A stretch of DNA of 64,000 nucleotides from Acidaminobacter sp. (GTDB lineage: Bacteria > Bacillota > Clostridia > Peptostreptococcales > Acidaminobacteraceae): positions 248,001 to 312,000 of the forward strand of contig NZ_JAOTSB010000002.1 in assembly GCF_030247605.1 (NCBI RefSeq), given 5' to 3'. Of the stretch, positions 35,185 to 43,059 are shown one piece after another. How positions within the stretch are numbered: the first letter of the stretch is position 1; each line of letters starts with the position of its first letter. The notes below the pieces were generated by a model. It saw only the letters and a program-made list of their open reading frames with translations. It was not told where the DNA came from and searched no databases. The position numbers and the translations under genes are program-made.

Positions 35185-35523
35185 CTAGAGCTTATGATGG
35201 CTGTTATAGTTGGCTAAACCAATCTCTGATAGAAAAACCGCATCTTCCACTTTATCACCCAGATAAGTCCATATGTTGACATGACCCTCCGGAGTCTCAA
35301 GCTGACCCTCCGTCACGCCTTCAAGCTTTGGCACCGAAAATCTGAACACCAGCCTTATATAGTCCGGATCGTTGAAAAGAGTCACAAAGATCGCATTGTC
35401 CTTGTCCACAAAATCGACGCGGTCTTCAAAAAAGACGGGATCGAAACCTGTTCCTATTATTCGGTAGATTACCTTGATCAAATTAAAACCATGTCCGTTA
35501 AACCTGTACCGATACCCTTTCAT
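35185..35523 (-). CDS. Conserved-looking protein of unknown function, 112 aa
   Basis: I do not recognise this family. The 112-residue soluble protein has no membrane segment or signal. It is rich in aromatic residues and Asp, with DRVDFVDKDNAIFVTLFNDPDYIRLVF in the middle and a His-rich end (NYNSHHKL). An AGGAGGT site before the ATG supports it as a real gene. It stands alone between the tRNA-Leu terminator and the metallo-beta-lactamase gene. Confidence 0.65.
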   Translation of the reverse strand: MKGYRYRFNGHGFNLIKVIYRIIGTGFDPVFFEDRVDFVDKDNAIFVTLFNDPDYIRLVFRFSVPKLEGVTEGQLETPEGHVNIWTYLGDKVEDAVFLSEIGLANYNSHHKL

Positions 35524-35589
35524 TTTCGTAGACCTCCTTCAGGCTTTTTAATCACTGATTGTATTCATCATTAAAACTCCGCAAAAATC

Positions 35590-36417
35590 TCAGCAATACT
35601 CCAGTACGCTTCCAGAACCAATCTCCGTTAAAGGAAGCGTCTGCATCAATCTGCATTTTGAGGCGAGATCTGTGCAATGACTGGCATGAAGCTGTTTCAG
35701 ATCAAGTGATTCAAAAAATCTCATAGTGCCCTCCAGCTGCTCTGTAGTTGGCTTCTGAAGATGCAGTCCGCCCACCACATCAATGACTTTTCTCGTTTCA
35801 TTCAGAGTCATGGCATGCTCGACAATATTGACAATTCCGCTGTGGGAACAACCTGATATTATGACAAGTCCGTCTTTTCCCAAATAGGATAATCCTGTGT
35901 CATCCAAAATATAATCCTTTTCCCAGCTTTGCCCGCGACGTGTTTGTCCAATGGCGAGTTTGCCTTCAAACTCATTTTTTCTTGGAATTTCACCCAGATA
36001 CATCAGACCGCCCCCCAAACTGACGGCTGTCTTCGTCAGAACAACGTCGAAAACATCCTTGTAATCCTCAATATTAAAATTGACGCCATAGACCTCACCG
36101 TCCAGGCCTTTTTCATAAAAGGCCTCCGGATGAGCGATCAGCCTGACGCGGTCCGGCCTGCGCCTATTCAGCCGCAAATGCTCAGCCAGCGCCGGGAGTC
36201 CCCAGGTATGATCACTATGGCCATGTGACAACACTAAAGTATCCAATTCAGAAATTTCAAGCCTCAGTCGTCTCGCGTTCTCCAGAAACACATCCGAATA
36301 GCCTGTATCAAACATCAGCTTAGTGTCGCCAGACTCGATCCATGCTGAGAAGGCAGGCTCAGCAAGAAAATACTGATCCACCAGGGTCTGATTGTCGACG
36401 AGCAATGTAATCCTCAA
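35590..36417 (-). CDS. Metallo-beta-lactamase fold hydrolase
   Basis: A 275-residue MBL-fold protein of the group annotated as RFA-P (dihydropterin) synthase-like. The metal motif is LVLSHGHSDHTWGLPALAEHL (H-x-H-x-D-H). IISGCSHSGIVNIVEHA and the late His in LHASHCTDLASK supply further ligands. The start LLVDNQTLVDQYFLAEPAFSAWIESG is typical. The substrate is not known; the methanopterin-related name is unlikely to be literal in this organism. Single gene. Confidence 0.88.
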   Translation of the reverse strand: MRITLLVDNQTLVDQYFLAEPAFSAWIESGDTKLMFDTGYSDVFLENARRLRLEISELDTLVLSHGHSDHTWGLPALAEHLRLNRRRPDRVRLIAHPEAFYEKGLDGEVYGVNFNIEDYKDVFDVVLTKTAVSLGGGLMYLGEIPRKNEFEGKLAIGQTRRGQSWEKDYILDDTGLSYLGKDGLVIISGCSHSGIVNIVEHAMTLNETRKVIDVVGGLHLQKPTTEQLEGTMRFFESLDLKQLHASHCTDLASKCRLMQTLPLTEIGSGSVLEYC

Positions 36418-36535
36418 GTGGCATCCTCTCCAAACTCAAACTTTTTCACTTGTGAAATATCATACCCAATTGAAGCCCGCAAAATTCAAAAAAACTGACG
36501 AGTTTGCCTGACTGCTCAGTCATTTTCAAAAAACA

Positions 36536-36562
36536 ACGAGACACCTCTCAAGGATGTCTCGT
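36536..36562 (-). terminator. Terminator of htrA
   Basis: An 8-bp stem ACGAGACA/TGTCTCGT, extended by CCT/AGG, is followed on the minus strand by TGTTTTTTG. It lies about 42 bases past the htrA stop. Confidence 0.8.
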
Positions 36563-36604
36563 CCGGTTCTGAAATTGTTTGCCTGTTCAGGTTGGGATTG
36601 TCTA

Positions 36605-37804
36605 TCAGGAATTGGCATCCGTCAAAGTCACTTCGAGCTCCAGTGTGTTGCCGCCACGTACGACTCTGACGGTCACCCTATCTCCAACCTTATGCTGCGC
36701 CAGAAGCTCCGAGAGCTGCGTCATGGTCTCAATCCTCGTGTCATCCACGGAAATGATGACGTCTTCAGCCGCGATCCCGGCAGATTCAGCGCCTGAGCTT
36801 TCAATAACGCCCCGCACATAAATCCCGACTGGAATGTCATAAGCCTTCGACGTTTCAGCGTTGATTTCCATTCCATAAATGCCCAGATAAGGTCTTGATA
36901 CAAATCCCTTGGAAGCCAGTTCGTTGACAATTGGTACCGCCGAGTTGCTTGGGATGGCAAACCCAATGCCCTCAACTTCAGTGTTCGCGATTTTGATCGT
37001 GTTGATTCCTATGACTTCTCCCCTGGAATTGACCAGTGCGCCGCCGCTGTTTCCGGGATTAATGGCGGCATCTGTCTGAATGAGTTTAAGTGAATTTTTA
37101 TCCTTGATCTCTCTGTCAACCGCGCTGATTACCCCCACAGTGACAGTGCTGTTATAACCGAGCGGGTTGCCTATGGCAATCGCAACTTCACCGACTTTAA
37201 GATTATCAGAGTCCCCAAACTTGGCCGCTTTGACTGTGCTGAGAACCTCAGCCGGAATGTCCGCCGCAGGAATTCTGATGATCGCCAAATCCGTGGATTT
37301 ATCCTTGCCAATAATCTCAGCCTTGAAATACTGGTCCGGCTTCAGTTGAACCATGACCTCTTTTGCATCCGAGACCACGTGCTCATTGGTCAAAATGTCC
37401 ACGGAATCAGCCGTCACAGCAAAGATGACGCCTGAGCCCGAAGATTGCGCTGTGCGCTCCGTGTTGAAGAAATCCGTGTAGGTTACCGTGCTTGTAATAC
37501 TGATAACACTTGGACCAACCGCCTCGACAATGCCCGCGATATCCGCGCTGTCTCCCGCGCTCGCTGCAATTGTACTTTCAGTCGCAGGCTGTGTGGTCAG
37601 GACAGGCGTTTGCGTCTCGTCCGGCATAATATAATTCTTGAAAAACATGGCTCCCGCACCTGCGGAAAAGCCGCCGACGACCGCCATGATCAGTATGATG
37701 ACCAGCAGTTTTGCAAAGCTGTTTGACTTTGTTTCTGCCGATGGTCGTTTATTGTTCTGCGTTTCAGGTTCAGAAGACGTTGGTTGAAATTCCTGTTGAT
37801 CCAT
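36605..37804 (-). CDS. htrA: HtrA/DegP-like membrane serine protease with PDZ domain
   Basis: A 399-residue envelope quality-control protease. A cytoplasmic polar start (1-30) and one membrane helix (about 33-54) are followed by the trypsin-like domain. The triad is His in ILTNEHVVSD, Asp in STDLAIIRI and Ser in NPGNSGGALVN. A single PDZ domain follows (about 300-395, IYVRGVIESSGAESAGIAAEDVIISVDDTRI). It degrades or refolds damaged exported proteins. It lies downstream of a response regulator and histidine kinase on the same strand, like CssRS-regulated htrA in Bacillus. Confidence 0.94.
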   Translation of the reverse strand: MDQQEFQPTSSEPETQNNKRPSAETKSNSFAKLLVIILIMAVVGGFSAGAGAMFFKNYIMPDETQTPVLTTQPATESTIAASAGDSADIAGIVEAVGPSVISITSTVTYTDFFNTERTAQSSGSGVIFAVTADSVDILTNEHVVSDAKEVMVQLKPDQYFKAEIIGKDKSTDLAIIRIPAADIPAEVLSTVKAAKFGDSDNLKVGEVAIAIGNPLGYNSTVTVGVISAVDREIKDKNSLKLIQTDAAINPGNSGGALVNSRGEVIGINTIKIANTEVEGIGFAIPSNSAVPIVNELASKGFVSRPYLGIYGMEINAETSKAYDIPVGIYVRGVIESSGAESAGIAAEDVIISVDDTRIETMTQLSELLAQHKVGDRVTVRVVRGGNTLELEVTLTDANS

Positions 37805-37893
37805 ACTATCACCTTCCTGTTTGATAAAATATTGCTTTGACGCTGCTTATACCACTAGTAATCTTATTGATAGCTCAAGTTTAGACAAAATTT

Positions 37894-37911
37894 GTGAAGA
37901 TTTTATGAACA
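37894..37911 (-). promoter_or_regulatory. Direct repeats upstream of htrA, possible response-regulator site
   Basis: On the minus strand GTTCATAAAATCTTCAC holds two TTCA units 11 bases apart, the spacing used by OmpR/PhoB-type regulators. They lie about 90 bases before the htrA ATG, with a weak promoter (TTGTCT, 16 bases, TAAGAT) just downstream. The adjacent response regulator is a candidate binder. Confidence 0.45.
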
Positions 37912-37970
37912 GTTTCTAAAAAAATATTTTCAAAACGATTAATTTTTCTATATTTCGCCGGGTGCAAACG

Positions 37971-39392
37971 CTATATTTGCCAGCTCACAAACGGGAGTGT
38001 CAGCTGAAAAACGACACCCAGCTCCGGTGTGCTGAAGACTTCAATGCGTTCCTCATGAACTTTAATGATTTCACGAACGATAGCCAGTCCCAACCCGGAG
38101 GAATCTCTGTGCTCGCTCCTTGCCCGGTCGAGTTTTGAGAAGCGCTGCCAAATTTCATTCAGTTCTTCAGGCAATAAAAAGACACCGGTATTTCTTATGC
38201 TGACCAGGACCTTATGTTCCTGGAATTCTGTTTTTATTTCCAAGGACCCGTTAACGTCCACAAACTTGACTGCGTTATCAATTAAGTTTTGAAACACGCT
38301 TTGGATCCCGGCGTAATCCGCATAGGTCTGGCAGCCAGACTCCATAAATTCTATATTGACATGAAGCTTTTTACTTTCAATTCTTCCTTCGAATTTATCA
38401 AGTTCATTGAGAATTAAAGCATGCAGATCAAAATAGGTTCGTTCCAATTCCAAATGCCCACTCTGCATTTTTGACAAGTCCAATATATCGTTAACCAGCT
38501 TTGTCAATCGTTCACTCTCATTTAAAACAATGGTGAGATATTTTTCTTGTTTGTCAGGCTCTGAATTGCCCTCCAGCAATATTTTGGTGTAACCAATAAT
38601 GGACTGCAGCGGAGAGCGCAGATCATGACTCAGGTTCGAAATGAAATTTTGTTTCGTATGCTCCAGTTTCATTAGAGCTTCCGCCATGGTGTTCAAACTA
38701 AGTGCAAGTTCACCAATCTCATCCTGCCGTTTACTTTGAATGCGCTTGTCAAAATTACCGCTGGTCACATGTCTGGCAATTTCGTTTAAGTCATTAATTT
38801 CTCTGCTCATAGCTCTGGAAAAAGTAAACAGCATGACTAGCGCCACAATGGCACTTAATCCGAGACCCATGGCAACCGCAGTATTAACATCTTGCGCAGT
38901 CATGCTGATTTCCGGGATGGATGCCATTAGAAACAAAACATATTCAACTTCAAAATTTATAAAAATTGGATATCCAATCAACAGGTATTGATCCTGTCCA
39001 AACTGACTGAGCTGAGTGCGCTTTGTGATGACGTCTCCGGAATACATCATTTCCAGGTCATAGCTGCTGATTTCAGCTTCCTCAATAAGATCCGTCACGT
39101 TGGCATCTGACATGAACACGCGGCCTTGACGGTCTACCAGCAGTACTTGAGCGCCCAGGTAATTTTCAAGTGACTGCACTTCAATTTCCAGTCTCTGCAC
39201 ATCCAGGATGCCGCTCGAGGCAGCATCAGAATAAATCTGCTGAAAGGTCATGGCTTTGTCCAGCAAAATTTCCTGCTTCTGACTGATCATCAGATTGTTG
39301 ATGGCAATATTGACACCAATAACAATAAAAGCAAAAGAAATCAAAAGTATAAGAACATAGAGCATGGACAGTCGATAATATATGGTCCTCAA
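37971..39392 (-). CDS. Sensor histidine kinase
   Basis: A 473-residue membrane kinase. Two membrane helices (about 10-32 and 168-190) flank an extracytoplasmic sensor of about 135 residues. HAMP (about 192-245), HisKA with the phosphorylated His in SNLSHDLRSPLQS, and HATPase_c with the N box LIDNAVKF and GLGLAIV G box follow. It partners with the response regulator gene 16 bases upstream. The stimulus is unknown; neighbouring htrA suggests envelope or secretion stress. Confidence 0.93.
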   Translation of the reverse strand: MRTIYYRLSMLYVLILLISFAFIVIGVNIAINNLMISQKQEILLDKAMTFQQIYSDAASSGILDVQRLEIEVQSLENYLGAQVLLVDRQGRVFMSDANVTDLIEEAEISSYDLEMMYSGDVITKRTQLSQFGQDQYLLIGYPIFINFEVEYVLFLMASIPEISMTAQDVNTAVAMGLGLSAIVALVMLFTFSRAMSREINDLNEIARHVTSGNFDKRIQSKRQDEIGELALSLNTMAEALMKLEHTKQNFISNLSHDLRSPLQSIIGYTKILLEGNSEPDKQEKYLTIVLNESERLTKLVNDILDLSKMQSGHLELERTYFDLHALILNELDKFEGRIESKKLHVNIEFMESGCQTYADYAGIQSVFQNLIDNAVKFVDVNGSLEIKTEFQEHKVLVSIRNTGVFLLPEELNEIWQRFSKLDRARSEHRDSSGLGLAIVREIIKVHEERIEVFSTPELGVVFQLTLPFVSWQI

Positions 39393-39407
39393 AAAATCAC
39401 CACCTGA

Positions 39408-40082
39408 TCAGATTGAAAACTTATACCCCACGCCCCAAACGGTTTTGATCTCCCAGGCTTCATGCTCAGGCAGTTTTTCTCTGAGACGTTTGATATGGAC
39501 ATCCACGGTTCGACTCTCACCAACATAGTCAAAGCCCCAAACCCTGTCCAGAAGCTGCTCTCTCGTAAAAACCTGATTTGGATGAGAAGCGAGAAGATAA
39601 AGCAGCTCCAGTTCCTTAGGCGGCATAACGACCGGCTTGCCTTTGCAGGTAACCGTAAAACGTCCCAAATCAATAATCAGATCAGGAAGCTCCAAAATTT
39701 TGCTGTCTTCTGAGTTTCCGCTGTATCGACGAAACACCGCTTTAATTCTGGCCATCAATTCGGTAGGGTCAACCGGCTTGACGAGATAATCATCAGCGCC
39801 AAGTTCAAGTCCCGTGACTTTGTCAACGGTCTCTCCTTTGGCGGAGAGCATTATAATTGGCGCGTTGCTGAGCTTTCTCAGTTCCGCGAGCAATTCAAAG
39901 CCATTAAGTTGAGGCATCATAATATCCAGGAGCACCACATCCGGCATTTCCATTTTAAAGAGTTGAATTGCCTTTGTGCTGTCAATAATGGGGATGACGT
40001 GATAACGCTCTTGTTCAAGATAAATCTTCATCAAATTCAAGATATTGGGGTCATCATCAACCACCATAATTTTTTTCTTCAT
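39408..40082 (-). CDS. OmpR/PhoB-family response regulator
   Basis: A 224-residue regulator. The receiver domain has DDDP at the start, phospho-acceptor Asp in VVLLDIMMP, and LSAKGE...DYLVKP. The C-terminal winged helix has PPKELELLYLLASHPNQVFTREQLLDRVWG and RTVDVHIKRLREKL. GGGGGAG before the ATG at 40082 and the family start MKKKIMVVDDDPN fix the start; the frame itself runs to 40118. It is the first gene of the RR-HK pair, with htrA next. Confidence 0.95.
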   Translation of the reverse strand: MKKKIMVVDDDPNILNLMKIYLEQERYHVIPIIDSTKAIQLFKMEMPDVVLLDIMMPQLNGFELLAELRKLSNAPIIMLSAKGETVDKVTGLELGADDYLVKPVDPTELMARIKAVFRRYSGNSEDSKILELPDLIIDLGRFTVTCKGKPVVMPPKELELLYLLASHPNQVFTREQLLDRVWGFDYVGESRTVDVHIKRLREKLPEHEAWEIKTVWGVGYKFSI

Positions 40083-40150
40083 GAAGCTCCCCCGCCCATC
40101 AGTTACTTTTGCTGACAATCAGTTCATTTCAATAGTATACATACCTCAAT

Positions 40151-40178
40151 TTGGCTTTCATAATCCTGTTCATATGAT
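40151..40178 (+). promoter_or_regulatory. Possible promoter of the LysR gene
   Basis: -35 TTGGCT (40151-40156), 16-base spacer, -10 TATGAT (40173-40178), followed by about 100 bases of leader. Confidence 0.5.
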
Positions 40179-40285
40179 AGAATAGAATGGAATATGGCGC
40201 TCCGGAGTGGCAAATGACGGGCATTGATCATTCTTAACCCGTCCCGAAACAGATCCAACCGCAGCAGCTGTCGAGGAGTGGTAAT

Positions 40286-41182
40286 ATGGATTTCAAACAA
40301 TTGGAAAGCTTCGTTATGATCGCAAAATTAAAGAGTTTCTCCAGAGCGGCGGAAAAACTGTATTTGACGCAGCCCACCATCAGCAATCACATTCATTTGC
40401 TTGAAAAGGAGTTAGGTACTGTATTGTTTAACAGAACCAACAAACAGATCTCTCTGACCCAGGCCGGCGAAATTTTTTATGAGCACGCCATCAGCATCCT
40501 CAACAAAAAGGAGCATGCTTTTTTTTCATTGGAAGAATACAAAGGCAAAATTGAAGGGATTCTCGAAATCGCTTCAAGTTCAATTCCTGAGCAGTACTAT
40601 CTGGCTGACGCGCTCAGGCGCTTCAGTCTGATTTACCCGGATGTCAGATACAATCTAATGAAACATGACACGTCACAAGTCATCGAAAAAATTCTCTCTG
40701 GAGAAATTGATTTTGGGATCGTCGGTGCAAAACCGGAATCCGCGCAGCTCGACTGCATAGAAATCATGGAGGACGAAATTGTTTTGGCAGGGCCTACTGA
40801 CGGTGTTGATGCCATCAAGACTGAACTCATTCCGGATATGCCTCTGATTCTTCGAGAGCAAGGCTCAGGGACACGTTCAGCTGCCATGAGATTTCTAAAA
40901 GAGCACGCAGGACTCGATCCCGAGACGCTTAAAATCATTGCAGAAGTTGAAAGCAATGAGACAATTAAGCGCATGGTGGAGTTGGGGATGGGGTATAGCT
41001 TCTTCTCGCTTCAATCTATTCAAAAGGAACTCTCAGAACGGCGTCTAAAATTGATCCCTTACAAAGATGCGAAAATCAGCCGCTCGTTCTATTTCGTCTT
41101 CCACAAGAAACGAGTACTTTCTCCACTGTCTGATACTTTTAAGAGCTTTATAAACGAAGATAAGAAAAATAAACCTTTTTGA
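40286..41182 (+). CDS. LysR-family transcriptional regulator
   Basis: A 298-residue LTTR. The winged helix-turn-helix is at 1-60 (FSRAAEKLYLTQPTISNHIHLLEKELGTVLFNR). The effector-binding domain spans about 90-290, starting EGILEIASSSIPEQYYL. The text resembles the subfamily annotated as selenium-metabolism-associated LysR regulators and the CysB/CysL group, but no selenium genes are in the window. It is transcribed away from the two-component genes, with GAGGAG-like text before the ATG. Target genes are unknown. Confidence 0.9.
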   Translation: MDFKQLESFVMIAKLKSFSRAAEKLYLTQPTISNHIHLLEKELGTVLFNRTNKQISLTQAGEIFYEHAISILNKKEHAFFSLEEYKGKIEGILEIASSSIPEQYYLADALRRFSLIYPDVRYNLMKHDTSQVIEKILSGEIDFGIVGAKPESAQLDCIEIMEDEIVLAGPTDGVDAIKTELIPDMPLILREQGSGTRSAAMRFLKEHAGLDPETLKIIAEVESNETIKRMVELGMGYSFFSLQSIQKELSERRLKLIPYKDAKISRSFYFVFHKKRVLSPLSDTFKSFINEDKKNKPF

Positions 41183-41247
41183 AGGTCTGTGTTGTGTAGA
41201 AATGTGACCATCGGCAAAAAGGCATTGAAGTTTTTGTTGCTTAATAT

Positions 41248-41302
41248 AAAACAGGCGTCCACAGAAGTGACACAGTGTCACGTTCAATGGTCCGCCTGTT
41301 TT
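41248..41302. terminator. Bidirectional terminator between the LysR and M18 genes
   Basis: AAAACAGGCG (41248-41257) pairs with CGCCTGTTTT (41293-41302), and an inner hairpin GTGACAC-A-GTGTCAC is at 41267-41281. A runs on one side and T runs on the other allow use from both converging genes. Confidence 0.8.
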
Positions 41303-41303
41303 T

Positions 41304-42773
41304 TTAACGGTTCAGGAAGGCCATATAGCCTTTTGCGGCCATATAAAGGTCTGCTTTGCTGATCACTTCATACGGGGCATGCATGCTTAGTACAGGAACA
41401 CCGCAGTCTATGACTTCTGCGCCTTTGTTGGCCAGGATGTAGGCAATCGTGCCTCCGCCGCCCTGGTCGACTTTTCCCAGCTCGCCGACCTGCCAGCAGA
41501 CCTTGTTGGCTTCAAAAAGACGCGCCACTTTGTCAAAAAATTCGCCATTGGCATCACTGCTGCCGGATTTGCCGCGCACGCCGGTATATTTCATAATTTC
41601 GAGGCCCCTGCCCATCATGCCGGAATTTCGCTTATCATAAGCGTCTGAGTAATTCGGATCATAACCTGCACTGACATCAGCGGAGAGCACTTCCGTCTTC
41701 GCCAGGGCGCGTCTCAGCATCAGGTCGTGATAGTGACCGGCCTGAAGGAGCATCAGCTCCGCCACAGTCGTTTCAAAAAACGCGGACTCGGCGCCTGTAT
41801 TGCCCATGCTGCCCACTTCTTCTTTATCAGTGAAATAAGCAATTGCGGTTTTCTCCGGATTCTGGATGCCCAAAATGGCCTCGAGACTGGCGAAGGCGCA
41901 CACGCGGTCATCATGTCCGTAGGAGGAGATCATCCCACGGTCAAGGCCAACATCCCTGGCTGCGCCAGCCGGGACAATTTCGAGCTCCGCTGTCACCAGC
42001 TCGCGCTCGGTGATCCCGTAGCGCGCCTCGAGCAGCTTCAACAGATGCAGCTTCACTTTGTCCTTGAGGGTCTCTTCAGAGACGGATCCTTCGGATTCAG
42101 AATCACCTTTTGGCAGCGGCACACTGCCGGCAAGCACGTTGAGGCCCTCACCCGTGATGGCTTCTCCCAGCGGCTTTGTGACCTGATCTTTGGCAAGGTG
42201 CGGCAGAAGATCCGTGATAAAGAGAACAGGATCATTTGCGTCTTCGCCAATTCGAATTTCCACCAACTCGCCGTTTTCTTTTCTGGCCGTGCCATGCAGG
42301 GCGAGCGGAATTGAAGTCCATTGATATTTTTTGACGCCGCCGTAATAGTGAGTTTTCAAAAATGCCATGTCTGACTCTTCGTAAAGGGGCACCGGCTTCA
42401 GATCCAGTCGCGGCGCATCTATGTGGCTGCCTACAATGTGCATGCCTTCCTCAAGAGGCGCTTTCCCGACCACGATCATGACAAGGGCTTTGCCGCGATT
42501 GACGCGATAGAGCTTGTCGCCGGCCACCGGGCTGAACCCCTCAGGCAGCGCGTCCATATTGAGGTACCCTTGGCTTTCTGCGATGCGTTTGATCTCAGCA
42601 GCACAAAGACGTTCCGTTTTACTCAAAGTGATAAAGGATTTGTAGCGTTCTCCCATTTCAAAGACTGCGGCAGTTTCTATTTCATCCAGCTGATCCCATA
42701 CTATGGGGAAGCTGTGAGTCAAACGATCTTTTATACTTGCTTTGCGATCCGTACTCACATTTGTCGTTGACAT
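41304..42773 (-). CDS. M18-family aminopeptidase
   Basis: A 489-residue zinc aminopeptidase of the M18 (aspartyl aminopeptidase I-like) family. Metal and catalytic regions are visible in IVGSHIDAPRLDLKPVPLYEESD, YFTDKEEVGSMGNTGAES and CGVPVLSMHAPYEVISK. It trims N-terminal residues from peptides in the cytoplasm, fitting growth on amino acids. An AGAGAGGTG site precedes the ATG. Length is normal. Confidence 0.94.
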   Translation of the reverse strand: MSTTNVSTDRKASIKDRLTHSFPIVWDQLDEIETAAVFEMGERYKSFITLSKTERLCAAEIKRIAESQGYLNMDALPEGFSPVAGDKLYRVNRGKALVMIVVGKAPLEEGMHIVGSHIDAPRLDLKPVPLYEESDMAFLKTHYYGGVKKYQWTSIPLALHGTARKENGELVEIRIGEDANDPVLFITDLLPHLAKDQVTKPLGEAITGEGLNVLAGSVPLPKGDSESEGSVSEETLKDKVKLHLLKLLEARYGITERELVTAELEIVPAGAARDVGLDRGMISSYGHDDRVCAFASLEAILGIQNPEKTAIAYFTDKEEVGSMGNTGAESAFFETTVAELMLLQAGHYHDLMLRRALAKTEVLSADVSAGYDPNYSDAYDKRNSGMMGRGLEIMKYTGVRGKSGSSDANGEFFDKVARLFEANKVCWQVGELGKVDQGGGGTIAYILANKGAEVIDCGVPVLSMHAPYEVISKADLYMAAKGYMAFLNR

Positions 42774-42812
42774 AATGACACCTCTCTAAATGGTTTAGTC
42801 CTTAACGTACGA

Positions 42813-43055
42813 CTAATTCAAGTTCTCCTTGAGTTTTTGACCAGTGCTTGACTTCTGATTCTCAACCGGATTCCCATCCTCATCCACATACCGGACTTCA
42901 ATGTTGTCCAGCTGGCGTTTGAAGTTCTCGCGAAACGCCTCAAGGTACTCTTCTCTAAGAAGCCTTTGTTCAATTTTTTCTGATTCAGTCAATGAACCAT
43001 TTTTTGCTTTGTTCGCTAAAATATTGATTCTGTCCAGTTTTTCTTTGGATAACAT
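42813..43055 (-). CDS. DUF896 small protein (YnzC family)
   Basis: An 80-residue protein matching DUF896: MLSKEKLDRINILANKAKNG, then LTESEKIEQRLLREEYLEAFRENFKRQLDNIEV. Bacillus YnzC is a small helical protein that is SOS-associated in some species; its function is unclear. The frame is open to 43316 through the out-of-frame repeat of ygiQ, but that part is an artefact. The ATG at 43055 begins five bases past the ygiQ stop. Confidence 0.88.
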   Translation of the reverse strand: MLSKEKLDRINILANKAKNGSLTESEKIEQRLLREEYLEAFRENFKRQLDNIEVRYVDEDGNPVENQKSSTGQKLKENLN

Positions 43056-43059
43056 AGTA

